From Marivivens aquimaris (GTDB lineage: Bacteria > Pseudomonadota > Alphaproteobacteria > Rhodobacterales > Rhodobacteraceae), in NCBI RefSeq assembly GCF_015220045.1, contig NZ_JADBGB010000001.1, positions 62,001 to 126,000 of the forward strand: a DNA stretch of 64,000 bases, read 5' to 3'. The notes beneath the pieces were generated by a model. The model was not told where the DNA came from and ran no database searches. It saw only the letters and a program-made list of their open reading frames with translations. Below, in pieces: positions 35,833 to 43,084 of this stretch. The position numbers and the translations under genes are program-made. Each line of letters starts with the position of its first letter. The first letter of the stretch is position 1.

Positions 35833-36267
35833 ATGAAGAGTGTTATCAAGTCGGCCGCTCTGGTTCTGGCAGTTGCGGGTATGTCCACGGCGCCAGTTTT
35901 CGTGCCGCAAGCGCAGGCCCAACAGGCCATCATCCAAGTCACATCGCTGGAAGAACTGATCGCGCAGTGTAATGCCGATCCGGCTATCTGTGCGACGCTG
36001 ATCGCGAGCTATGGTGCGGCGCTGGTCGCAGCGGGTGCTTCGGTTGAGCAGCTCACTGCCCTGTCGAACTTTGCAGTCGACTTTTCGAACGGCGCGGGTG
36101 CTGCGTATCGTTCGGCGATTGCTGGTGCGATCATTGCGGTTGCGACCCAAGCCGCCAACAATCCGGCCTATATCGGACTGGCATCGCAGATGGTTGCCGC
36201 AGCAACGACGATTGACCCGAACGCTGACGTTGGCACCGTTGGTCAGGCTCCTGCTTCGCCGACCTAA
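35833..36267 (+). CDS. Small secreted alanine-rich protein, paralogue 2
   Basis: The 144-residue product has a signal peptide ending near QAQAQQ. Its mature part follows the same plan as the product at 35193: SLEELIAQCNADPAIC with C-x6-C, a long alanine-rich helical middle (GAALVAAGASVEQL, AGAIIAVATQAANNPAY) and the end GTVGQAPASPT. GAGG lies a few bases before the ATG. It has its own terminator, so the two genes form a tandem duplication with separate transcripts. Function is unknown; a matrix or surface role is a guess from the position beside exopolysaccharide genes. Confidence 0.75.
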   Translation: MKSVIKSAALVLAVAGMSTAPVFVPQAQAQQAIIQVTSLEELIAQCNADPAICATLIASYGAALVAAGASVEQLTALSNFAVDFSNGAGAAYRSAIAGAIIAVATQAANNPAYIGLASQMVAAATTIDPNADVGTVGQAPASPT

Positions 36268-36290
36268 GTCCATCAAGACAGACAGAAAAC

Positions 36291-36317
36291 AAACGGCGGG
36301 TCAGTGCCCGCCGTTTT
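36291..36317. terminator. Bidirectional terminator
   Basis: AAACGGCGGG (36291-36300) pairs with CCCGCCGTTT (36307-36316). A T run follows on the plus strand and, through the A-rich left flank, on the minus strand. It serves paralogue 2 and the convergent gene at 36321. Confidence 0.88.
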
Positions 36318-36320
36318 GCG

Positions 36321-36836
36321 TTAGGCGCACTCGCGCACTCCCATGCGGATCATGTCGCGTCCGCTGAGGTTGATAAGATTGGTCGAAGCATAGCGACCTG
36401 TACGCAGGAACCAGTCGCGAAGCTGCGGCGGATAGTAATACGCCATTGTCTGCGACCACGCTTCCCACTCCTGACGGGTGATGCGGCGGTCGGTGCGGGC
36501 GGGGCCATGGAACGCGAAGGTCGCGTTGCGGCCGACGCATGTGTTGGGCAGGCCCAGATACATGGTGCAGGCAGATGCGCAGTAACCGTTGCGGATTTCG
36601 ATGGGTTGGCCGGTAACCTGAAGCCGTCCGATTTCGGCCATGCGTTGGCTGAGGACGCCGCCGCGGTCGTTGGTGATGCGGAGCACACCTTGGGCCGAGC
36701 TGGCGGTCGGCAGTGCGACCAGCGAAACAAGAAGAGCGATTGCGGCAAGCAGATTGCCAAGTTTTGAAACAAGCGATCCCGCTCCCGTGCAAGCCATTGC
36801 ACGAGCTGCGAGACCACCGAAGTGATCTTTACGCAT
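36321..36836 (-). CDS. Predicted periplasmic protein, COG3904-like (ClpP/crotonase fold)
   Basis: The 171-residue protein has an N-terminal hydrophobic stretch (LLAAIALLVSLVALPTASSA) acting as signal or anchor. The block NGYCASACTMYLGLPNTCVG followed by ATFAFHGP is the hallmark of the COG3904 group, in which the serine after the cysteine resembles the active-site serine of ClpP-type proteases. The biochemical role is not established. Four cysteines suggest disulfides. It converges on the secreted paralogue through a shared terminator. Confidence 0.72.
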   Translation of the reverse strand: MRKDHFGGLAARAMACTGAGSLVSKLGNLLAAIALLVSLVALPTASSAQGVLRITNDRGGVLSQRMAEIGRLQVTGQPIEIRNGYCASACTMYLGLPNTCVGRNATFAFHGPARTDRRITRQEWEAWSQTMAYYYPPQLRDWFLRTGRYASTNLINLSGRDMIRMGVRECA

Positions 36837-37187
36837 GAGTTACCCCGTATACTTTCCCACTTGCCGCCCCACGCGGCTCATAGGTGTTACGCTACCCATG
36901 ACGACTTTCGGAATAGCTAATGTAGGCTCCTAAGCCTTTGCTTTCTCAGCGTTATCTGTTTCGAATTTTTATCAACCTTAGGGCTAATGCTGCCGGAAAA
37001 CCGGCTAGCGAGTGGCCCGGAGAGGTCAGGTGAACCCTACCGCCCGATACATTTAGATATCGTGATGGTTACGTGTGGGGCTCGTAATACACTCAATTAT
37101 TAGACTTTAGAGATACTAAAATAGCCCGTTGCTCGCCCATTGCGGAAGTGACTCGTGCCTGCAAACCAAAGCCTGTAAGCAGGCGGA
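36837..37187. other. Long intergenic region with a possible structured element
   Basis: This 351-base gap holds the promoter of the minus-strand gene at 36321 and of the methyltransferase at 37188. Around 36981-37018 the sequence can fold: GCCGG and CCGGC around AAAA, flanked by GCTA/TAGC and GGGC/GCCC. I could not match it to a known riboswitch or RNA. The rest is A/T-rich with no convincing open frame. Confidence 0.3.
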
Positions 37188-38288
37188 ATGAAAGATACCT
37201 TCGAAATTTTCGTTTCCGTGGCCCCCGGGCTTGAAGATGTGCTCTGCGCCGAGGTGGCCGAGGCGGGATTTCCGTCGCCGCAATCCGTGCAGGGCGGGGT
37301 GAGTTTTGAAGGAAACTGGGTCGATGTGTACCGCGCGAATCTCGAATTGCGGGGCGCGGCGCGTGTTTTGGCGCGCATCGGAGAGTTCCGAGTCATGCAT
37401 CTTGCGCAGCTCGACAAGCGGGCGCGAAAGTTCCCGTGGGGCGATGTTCTGCGGAGCGATGTGCCGCTGAAGGTCGACGTGACCTGCCGCAAATCGAAGA
37501 TCTACCACGACAAGGCCGCGCGCCAGCGGATCGAAACAGCGCTGAAGGAAGACTTCGGGGCAACGATTGCTGAAGATGCGCCCGTGGTGCTGAAGGTGCG
37601 GATCGAAGACGACCTTTGTTCGATAAGTGTCGATACCTCGGGCGAGAGCCTGCACAAACGCGGCCATAAGGAAGCCGTCGGCAAAGCGCCGATGCGGGAA
37701 AACCTCGCCGCGCTGTTCTTGCGGGAATGTGGTTACACGGGCAGTGAGCCGGTGGTCGATCCGATGTGCGGCTCTGGCACGTTTGTCATCGAGGCGGCGG
37801 AGATCGCGATGGGCCTGCAACCTGGTCGCTCGCGCGAGTTCGCGTTCCAACATTTCGTTAACTACGACGATGCCGCGTTCCAGAAGCTAAAAAAGGCGGG
37901 CGGATCGACCGAGCTACGCTTCTTTGGCTCGGATCGCGACGCCGGTGCGGTGCGAATGAGCACGCAGAATGCGGAGCGGGCAGGGGTGTCGGGTGTTGCT
38001 GCGTTCAAAAACCACGCGGTCAGCGATCTACAGCGTCCCGAAGGTGCCGAAGGTCTGGTCATCGTGAACCCGCCCTATGGCGCACGGATCGGACAGCGCA
38101 AACTACTTTACGCGGTTTACGGTGCTTTGGGGAAAACGCTGATAGAGAGGTTTAGCGGCTGGCGGGTCGGCATTATTACGAGTGATGCAGCTCTCGCACA
38201 CGCGACCGGCCTGCCGTTCATGTCCGAGCCCATCTCCGTGTCCCACGGCGGGCTGCGGGTGCAACTGTTCAGAACCGAAGCTCTGTAA
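37188..38288 (+). CDS. rlmL: RlmL-like class I rRNA methyltransferase with THUMP domain
   Basis: The 366-residue protein starts with the THUMP-type RNA-binding region (FEIFVSVAPGLEDVLCAEV, later LCSISVDTSGESLHKRGHK). The Rossmann methyltransferase domain follows with VDPMCGSGTFVIEAAEIA (SAM binding) and the catalytic VNPPYGARIG. This is the layout of the enzyme that makes N2-methylguanosine at position 2445 of 23S rRNA in E. coli. Only the RlmL half is present, not the fused RlmK half. It has its own promoter region and is followed by convergent genes. Confidence 0.9.
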   Translation: MKDTFEIFVSVAPGLEDVLCAEVAEAGFPSPQSVQGGVSFEGNWVDVYRANLELRGAARVLARIGEFRVMHLAQLDKRARKFPWGDVLRSDVPLKVDVTCRKSKIYHDKAARQRIETALKEDFGATIAEDAPVVLKVRIEDDLCSISVDTSGESLHKRGHKEAVGKAPMRENLAALFLRECGYTGSEPVVDPMCGSGTFVIEAAEIAMGLQPGRSREFAFQHFVNYDDAAFQKLKKAGGSTELRFFGSDRDAGAVRMSTQNAERAGVSGVAAFKNHAVSDLQRPEGAEGLVIVNPPYGARIGQRKLLYAVYGALGKTLIERFSGWRVGIITSDAALAHATGLPFMSEPISVSHGGLRVQLFRTEAL

Positions 38289-38303
38289 TGGCGGGCGGCC
38301 TTA

Positions 38304-38603
38304 TTAATAGCGGCCGCCGCGACCTCTGTTCATGCCATCGAGAAACGCAGTGAACATAGCTGCGCGCGGGTCGACTGCGGGGAGGCGCGGTCGGTAGCGT
38401 CGCGAAATGGCCATGCAGACTGCCGAGCCGAGTGCGAGAACCGCGCCGATAATTGCCGACGCGGCTATCTCGCCCAGCTCGATGGCGAGCCAAGCCCAGA
38501 AGGCCCAGCCCAGCATCAGGACCGAAGCGGTCCCGAGGACGGCAGCGACAAAGCCAAAGCTCAGTCGCGTGCCGATACCTGCGAGTCTGGGAAACATCAG
38601 CAT
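38304..38603 (-). CDS. Two-helix inner-membrane protein, YqjE-like
   Basis: The 99-residue protein has two long hydrophobic helices (about residues 17-41 and 44-68) and a basic C-terminus ending RGRGGRY. Its start lies one base after the stop of the DUF883 gene (TAATATG), so the two are translationally coupled. A DUF883 gene followed by a small two-helix gene is the yqjD-yqjE arrangement known from enterobacteria, where these proteins are stress-induced. The match to YqjE is by layout rather than by clear motif. Confidence 0.6.
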   Translation of the reverse strand: MLMFPRLAGIGTRLSFGFVAAVLGTASVLMLGWAFWAWLAIELGEIAASAIIGAVLALGSAVCMAISRRYRPRLPAVDPRAAMFTAFLDGMNRGRGGRY

Positions 38604-38604
38604 A

Positions 38605-38964
38605 TTAGCGGCGACGGGTCAGAAGGCCGATCGCAAAGCCGATAGCAGCAGAGACGGCTACGGCACCGGCCGGATTTTCGCGGATCATTTCTTCGGCTTC
38701 CATGGCCTTGAGCGAGGTGTATTCCTTCGCGCGGTCAGCCTGGCGCTCGCCTGCTTTGCGGTATTCGTCAAAACGGTCCTGAGCGGCGCTCGATGCAGCC
38801 GAGGTCTTGTTCGATGCGATGTCCGAAACGGTCTGAGCAAGGCTCTTGAGATCAGCGCGCAGAGCGTCGAGGTCTTTCGAGATGTCTGCCTTGTGCTCGT
38901 TCAGGTCTGCCTTGTCGCGGCCGTTCAGTTTCGCGTCGTTGGTCGGGTTCGCTGCGGTAGCCAT
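38605..38964 (-). CDS. DUF883 family membrane-anchored protein (YqjD/ElaB-like)
   Basis: A long charged helical region (residues 15-85, KADISKDLDALRADLKSLAQ) is followed by the family end: AEEMIRENPAGAVAVSAAIG, one membrane helix and LLTRRR. In E. coli such proteins attach to the inner membrane by the C-terminal helix and associate with ribosomes in stationary phase. A consensus EcfG promoter lies 40-64 bases upstream (39004-39028), so the gene should belong to the general stress regulon of this organism. Confidence 0.88.
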   Translation of the reverse strand: MATAANPTNDAKLNGRDKADLNEHKADISKDLDALRADLKSLAQTVSDIASNKTSAASSAAQDRFDEYRKAGERQADRAKEYTSLKAMEAEEMIRENPAGAVAVSAAIGFAIGLLTRRR

Positions 38965-39003
38965 AATAAATTTCTCCTTGATAGGAAGTACATTTGCTAA
39001 ACC

Positions 39004-39028
39004 AACGCCCCTTCACCGAGTCCGTTCC
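39004..39028 (-). promoter_or_regulatory. EcfG-type promoter of the DUF883 operon
   Basis: Read on the minus strand the site is GGAAC (39028-39024), 16 bases, then CGTT (39007-39004). This matches the alphaproteobacterial EcfG consensus GGAAC-N16/17-CGTT exactly. The start codon of the DUF883 gene is 40 bases downstream. Confidence 0.8.
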
Positions 39029-39073
39029 TGTCTTTTTCAAAAAAATGAGAATCCGTCTTTTTTCGAAAATCGC

Positions 39074-39099
39074 GGAACCAACTGCTTCGACCACGGGTT
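39074..39099 (+). promoter_or_regulatory. Near-consensus EcfG promoter of the DUF1328 gene
   Basis: GGAAC (39074-39078) is followed after 17 bases by GGTT (39096-39099), one base from the CGTT consensus. The DUF1328 start is 55 bases downstream. With the opposite promoter it would make this a divergent stress-controlled pair. Confidence 0.5.
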
Positions 39100-39154
39100 G
39101 TAGTTGCAAATGCCGGTCACGGTGCCGGCCACACAAATTGAAGGAGTTACTACT

Positions 39155-39328
39155 ATGCTTGGTTGGGCTGTTACCTTCCTCGTTATCGCCATCATCGCCG
39201 CTCTGTTCGGCTTCGGTGGCATCGCCGGCGCTTCGGCTGGTATCGCACAGATCCTGTTCTTCGTATTCCTGGTTCTGTTTGTTGTCGCCATGGTGGCACG
39301 CGCTGTTCGCGGCAAGCCGCCGGTCTAA
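39155..39328 (+). CDS. DUF1328 small membrane protein (YtjA-like)
   Basis: The ATG at 39155 ([20 protein letters not shown]) follows AAGGAG at nine bases, giving 57 residues. Two membrane helices with the glycine-rich link [14 protein letters not shown] and a basic end RGKPPV match the DUF1328 family. Such proteins are tiny inner-membrane proteins of unknown biochemical role. The upstream EcfG-like promoter and the position next to the phyR locus point to stress control. A strong terminator follows. Confidence 0.87.
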   Translation: MLGWAVTFLVIAIIAALFGFGGIAGASAGIAQILFFVFLVLFVVAMVARAVRGKPPV

Positions 39329-39336
39329 GATTTAAA

Positions 39337-39370
39337 GAAAGAGGGCAGTTTTTGACTGCCCTCTCTTTTC
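39337..39370 (+). terminator. Terminator of the DUF1328 gene
   Basis: AGAGGGCAGT (39340-39349) pairs with ACTGCCCTCT (39355-39364), then CTTTTC. A strong stem with a moderate T run. Confidence 0.88.
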
Positions 39371-39470
39371 TTTGTGTTTGCAAGTTCTAGTTGATCCGGT
39401 GTTGTGCGGATCTGAGGTTTTCCAATCATTTCCAAGTAACGATGCGCCGGCATTTCGCCGGTCGGTTTTT

Positions 39471-39606
39471 GTAGAATTACTTTTGAACATAGCCGCTTGA
39501 GATATTTCAGCTCGTTGGTCGCGGTGTCCCTTGGGTGATCTCTTCCTGTTCCCGGATCACCCTTTTTAGCCCCGCTCGGCCGTCCCTCCGAGCGGGGCAT
39601 TTATTT
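39471..39606 (+). ncRNA. Candidate small RNA with two hairpins carrying pyrimidine-rich loops
   Basis: The 316-base gap 39371-39686 has no open frame of merit. Three hairpins appear in it. The first, CCGGC-ATTTC-GCCGG (39447-39461), ends in TTTTT. The second is GGGTGATC (39533-39540) with GATCACCC (39555-39562) around a 14-base loop containing CTTCCTGTTCCC, followed by TTTTT. The third is GCCCCGCTCGG (39569-39579) with CCGAGCGGGGC (39588-39598), loop CCGTCCCT, followed by ATTTATTTT. Two neighbouring hairpins with CU-rich, anti-Shine-Dalgarno-like loops recall the CcsR/cuckoo small RNAs of alphaproteobacteria. The 5' end is a guess and no promoter was recognised. Confidence 0.35.
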
Positions 39607-39634
39607 TGGCGGGGCGTATCCTGACATGCAGACA

Positions 39635-39660
39635 CAAAAAAACGCGCCCGAAGGCGCGTT
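39635..39660 (-). terminator. Terminator of phyR
   Basis: On the minus strand AACGCGCC, loop TTCG, GGCGCGTT and a run of T form a compact intrinsic terminator 27 bases after the phyR stop. Confidence 0.92.
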
Positions 39661-39686
39661 GAAGTGTCGAGGACTTTACGCTCGCT

Positions 39687-40499
39687 TTAAGCTTTGAGCG
39701 TTTCCGTCGAAGCAAAGAACATCGCTTGGCTGACAGCCGAGCGGACCTGCTCTTCGGTGTAAGGCTTGGTGATGACGAATGCCGGTTCGGGGCGTTCGCC
39801 GGTCAGCAGGCGTTCGGGGAAGGCAGTGATGAAGATCACCGGAACATCGCCCGCGGCCTTGAGGATCTCGTTGACAGCATCGATACCCGACGAGCCGTCG
39901 GCGAGTTGGATGTCCGACAGGATAAGGTCAGGGCGTTCCTGATTGAACAGGTCAACCGCAGCCTTGTGGGTCGGTGCGACACCAGTGATGCGGTGGCCCA
40001 TGTCGGCAACGATGGACTGGAGATCAAGCGCAATGATCGCCTCGTCTTCGATGACCAGAACCGAACCAGCCACGCTATCTGCCATTTCGGAGATTGCGCG
40101 TTCATAAAGCTCGCTCACTTCGTCTTCGTCGATGCTCATGATCACAGCGACTTCGTCATGGCTGAAGCCTTCGATCGTTTTCAGCAGCAGAACTTCGCGG
40201 CTGTTGGTCGTAAGGCTGTTCAGGTGACGTTGGGCACGCTGTGCAATGTTGTCGTCGAGTTCAGGCGAGGGCGAGCCAGTGCTGACCCAGATCGCATGGA
40301 AGGACTTGAACAGGGCAACCTTGGGCGAATGGCCTTCCTGGAAAACGGTACGATCTACCAGCAATGCCTCAAGCGTTGCGGCCGCATAGCGGTCACCTGT
40401 TGTCTGGCTACCAGTAAGAGCGCGCGCATAACGACGAAGGAAAGGAAGCAATCCTGCCACGGTGACGGATAGAAACGTCTCGTTGGCGTTAGTCGACAT
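39687..40499 (-). CDS. phyR: General stress response anti-anti-sigma regulator PhyR
   Basis: The 270 residues join an N-terminal sigma-like domain (residues 8-138: LLPFLRRYARALTGSQ, and region-4-like FSHDEVAVIMSIDEDEV) to a C-terminal receiver domain (SVLVIEDEAIIALDL, phospho-acceptor D196 in LILSDIQLADGSSG, lysine in VITKPYTEEQ). When phosphorylated, PhyR binds NepR through its sigma-like domain and frees EcfG. This partner-switch is established in alphaproteobacteria. The gene is divergent from nepR-ecfG, the usual arrangement, and its promoter overlaps theirs. Confidence 0.96.
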   Translation of the reverse strand: MSTNANETFLSVTVAGLLPFLRRYARALTGSQTTGDRYAAATLEALLVDRTVFQEGHSPKVALFKSFHAIWVSTGSPSPELDDNIAQRAQRHLNSLTTNSREVLLLKTIEGFSHDEVAVIMSIDEDEVSELYERAISEMADSVAGSVLVIEDEAIIALDLQSIVADMGHRITGVAPTHKAAVDLFNQERPDLILSDIQLADGSSGIDAVNEILKAAGDVPVIFITAFPERLLTGERPEPAFVITKPYTEEQVRSAVSQAMFFASTETLKA

Positions 40500-40526
40500 T
40501 TTTTTGAAAGTCCTCTCATTATTTCT

Positions 40527-40558
40527 GGAACCAAACGCAGGGAAGCGCGTTTGGTTCC
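40527..40558. promoter_or_regulatory. Interdigitated divergent EcfG promoters of phyR and nepR-ecfG
   Basis: On the plus strand GGAAC (40527-40531), 16 bases, CGTT (40548-40551). On the minus strand GGAAC (40558-40554), 16 bases, CGTT (40537-40534). Both fit the EcfG consensus. The two promoters share one inverted repeat, GGAACCAAACGC (40527-40538) and GCGTTTGGTTCC (40547-40558), with eight bases between the arms. Leaders would be about 25 bases for phyR and 47 for nepR. Confidence 0.88.
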
Positions 40559-40606
40559 CGCGTACCAGTGAAAAAGTTGGGCCCCAACTAACATTCGGGA
40601 AAGTGA

Positions 40607-40765
40607 ATGGACGAGAAGAAAGAAAAGGACGCTCTTGAGGAGCAGATCCGCGAAAATTTGCAGCGGGCGTTCATGGAAAAGGCTCAGGAGAACGTTCCTG
40701 ACCGGTTCATGAGCTTGCTTGCGCAGCTCAAAGAGCAGGACGAGGCCAATCATGGGGAAGAATAA
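40607..40765 (+). CDS. nepR: Anti-sigma factor NepR
   Basis: This 52-residue protein begins MDEKKEKDALEEQ. The core ENLQRAFMEKAQ followed by ENVPDRFMSLLAQL matches the NepR family pattern, in which the VPDRF-LL segment contacts the sigma factor. NepR holds EcfG inactive until phosphorylated PhyR displaces it. The gene ends 14 bases inside the ecfG coding sequence, so translation is coupled and the two proteins should be made together. Confidence 0.9.
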   Translation: MDEKKEKDALEEQIRENLQRAFMEKAQENVPDRFMSLLAQLKEQDEANHGEE

Positions 40766-41339
40766 CGAACCGAAGGATCCGCAAGATCCGCGGGAAGAAA
40801 TCGTCACCCATCTTGGTCCGATGCGTGCTTTTGCCCTCTCCCTGACCCGTAACGGTGCAGAGGCCGACGACCTTGTTCAGGAGTCGCTGGTCAAAGCATG
40901 GAAAAACCTCGACAGCTTTACGCCCGGCACCAACATGCAGGCTTGGCTGTTTACCATTCTTCGCAACAGCTTCTACTCGTCGCGCCGCAAGGTCGCCCGC
41001 GAGGTGTCCGATCCCGACGGCATCGCTGCTGGCGCGCTGGCTGAAAAGCCCGCACACGATGGTCGCCTTGCGATGAACGACTTCATGGCTGCATTTCAGA
41101 ACCTTCCAGTAGAGCAACGCGAGGCGCTTTCTCTTGTAGGCGCATCAGGTTTTTCTTATGAAGAAGCAGCGGACATGTGCGGCGTAGCCGTCGGCACAAT
41201 CAAAAGCCGCGTGAATCGGGGTCGCGCCCGTCTCGTTGAACTGCTGCAATCTGAAGGCGTCGATTTCGGTGATATGACCGATCGCGTTACCGAAGCAGTC
41301 GTTAACGCGGCAGGACGCAGCGGAGGGGTCGCTGCTTGA
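40752..41339 (+). CDS. ecfG: General stress response ECF sigma factor EcfG
   Basis: I chose ATG 40752 (MGKNNEPKDPQDPREEIVTH), inside the end of nepR; the frame is open 33 bases further upstream but that part overlaps nepR deeply. Sigma region 2 (AFALSLTRNGAEADDLVQES with WLFTILRNSFYSSRRK) and region 4 (GFSYEEAADMCGVAVGTIKSRVNRGRARL) are of the EcfG type. It directs transcription from GGAAC-N16/17-CGTT promoters, several of which are present nearby. It overlaps the next gene by 4 bases. Confidence 0.95.
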   Translation: MGKNNEPKDPQDPREEIVTHLGPMRAFALSLTRNGAEADDLVQESLVKAWKNLDSFTPGTNMQAWLFTILRNSFYSSRRKVAREVSDPDGIAAGALAEKPAHDGRLAMNDFMAAFQNLPVEQREALSLVGASGFSYEEAADMCGVAVGTIKSRVNRGRARLVELLQSEGVDFGDMTDRVTEAVVNAAGRSGGVAA

Positions 41340-43084
41340 AACTAACAAAGCTTCTGCGCCCGCGCGGACTTGCACTTCGAATGGCCGGCTTGCTTACGCT
41401 GGCCATTTTGCCTGTGGGGATCATGTCCCTTCTGCAGTCACAACAGATCGCCGAGCAAGCCGCACGCCGTCAGGAAAGCTCCCTTCTCGCCCTTACCTCC
41501 GAAGCCGCCGCATCTGAATCGCAAGCCATCGCGAACGCGCGTGGCCTTGTTTCCGGCCTGTCCGCTCTGGTTGCAGAAGCGGTCGAAGCCCCGCAAGCGC
41601 CGCCCGACGGCTGCTCGGAACTGTTCGAACGCATCATCCGTGAAGAGGGAATGTTCTCTTTCGCGGGCTTTATTGATGTGAACGGCACTATACAGTGCGG
41701 CTCTGCTGGCGTCGGTACCGATGTATCCGATGGCCCGTCTTTCACAGCCATGAGCGCGCGGCCTGTTCCGCAAGTTGTTTCAAACTCGCTTGGTCCCATT
41801 TCCGGTGAATCGATCATGATTTCCACCGGCCCCGTCGTGCGCGATGGGGAGTATATGGGCTATGTCGCGGTTTCGATTCCGCACAACAACTTGCGCAACC
41901 TGCCGTTCGTTGGCGAAACGCCCCAGCCGCTGGATCTGCTGGTCTTTAACTATGATGGTGAGCTGATCTCATCGGAGTCCGACCGCGAAACCGTGATGGA
42001 CGAGCTGCCGGTCGATCGTGATCCGGCGCAGATGGCGTCCCGCGTTCAATATGCCCTGACGGGCTACGACCGTACCGGCGACCGCCGGACCTTTGCCGTT
42101 GTGCCAATCGTTCCTGGTGAAGTCTTCGCGATGGGCATATGGCCCGCTGAACGGTTTACGTGGGATCTCGTATCGCCGTACGTCTTCCCGTTCCTGATGC
42201 TGCTTGCGGGCTGGATCGGCGCTGTCTTTGCCGTGTGGAAGCTTGTGATTCGCCATATCCGCAATCTTCGCCGGAACATGGAGTTCTTTTCCGATCACCG
42301 CGAAATTCGTCCGCTGGCGTCTGATGGTCGACTGTCGATCGAATTTGAAGAAATCGATCAGGCTTGGACCGAACTGGCGCATCGCCTGCTGATGGACGAA
42401 GCCGAGCTCGAAGGCATGGTGCGCGAGAAGAACGTGCTTCTGAAAGAAGTGCACCACCGCGTGAAGAATAACCTCCAGCTCATCGCGTCCATCGTGAACA
42501 TGAAGCTGCGCCGCTCAACCACCGTCGAGGCGCATAATGCGCTAAAAGATGTGCAGGGCAGGGTGATGTCTATCGCGGCTGTGCACCGCGCGCTTTACTC
42601 GAATCCGTCAAGCGGTCAGGTCCGTGCAGACGAGCTGCTGAAGAACGTGATCGACGCGACGCTTCAGGCCGTGATGCCGTCCGACTGGAACATCGATATC
42701 GAGTCCCACTACGAGCCGGTTGGCCTCTATCCCGATCAGGCTGTGCCGCTTCTGCTGCTCGCTGCCGAGGCCGTAACCAACTCGCTCAAATACATGGGCC
42801 GTCTGCCTGATGGCTCCGCGCGTCTGTCGATTGATCTGCGTAACCTGCCGGATGGTCTGGCGCGCCTCACGGTGTCGAATACCTGCGGCGTGCAGTTGAT
42901 GCCAGCCGATCAGGTCACGGGATCGGGTCTGGGTAAATCGCTGATGCAAGGCTTCGCGCTACAGATCGGCGGTGGCTGCCTCATCAAGGAAAGCGATGTG
43001 GGTCATACGTTCTCGGTCGATTTCTCGCCCGCGCCGTTCGATGCCGAGCAACAAGTGCCGGACATCAAAGACAATCACGATTAA
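41336..43084 (+). CDS. HisKA_2-type sensor histidine kinase of the general stress locus
   Basis: Two membrane helices (about residues 15-35 and 280-305) flank a periplasmic sensor domain of about 240 residues (FSFAGFIDVNGTIQCGS, Cache-like). The cytoplasmic kinase has the HisKA_2 phospho-acceptor block LLKEVHHRVKNNLQLIASI near residue 370 and an ATPase domain (AEAVTNSLKYMG, GSGLGKSLMQG). Kinases of this class commonly phosphorylate PhyR. The start is a TTG at 41336 that overlaps the ecfG stop (TTGA), with GGAGGGG seven bases upstream. It is co-transcribed with nepR-ecfG, so it is the likely PhyR kinase (PhyK-like). Confidence 0.9.
   Translation: MKLTKLLRPRGLALRMAGLLTLAILPVGIMSLLQSQQIAEQAARRQESSLLALTSEAAASESQAIANARGLVSGLSALVAEAVEAPQAPPDGCSELFERIIREEGMFSFAGFIDVNGTIQCGSAGVGTDVSDGPSFTAMSARPVPQVVSNSLGPISGESIMISTGPVVRDGEYMGYVAVSIPHNNLRNLPFVGETPQPLDLLVFNYDGELISSESDRETVMDELPVDRDPAQMASRVQYALTGYDRTGDRRTFAVVPIVPGEVFAMGIWPAERFTWDLVSPYVFPFLMLLAGWIGAVFAVWKLVIRHIRNLRRNMEFFSDHREIRPLASDGRLSIEFEEIDQAWTELAHRLLMDEAELEGMVREKNVLLKEVHHRVKNNLQLIASIVNMKLRRSTTVEAHNALKDVQGRVMSIAAVHRALYSNPSSGQVRADELLKNVIDATLQAVMPSDWNIDIESHYEPVGLYPDQAVPLLLLAAEAVTNSLKYMGRLPDGSARLSIDLRNLPDGLARLTVSNTCGVQLMPADQVTGSGLGKSLMQGFALQIGGGCLIKESDVGHTFSVDFSPAPFDAEQQVPDIKDNHD

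Noticed and set aside
36981..37045. Glycine riboswitch, SRP RNA or RNase P fragment
   Set aside because: Short look-alike strings (GGAGAGGTCAGG) occur, but the conserved cores of these RNAs are absent.
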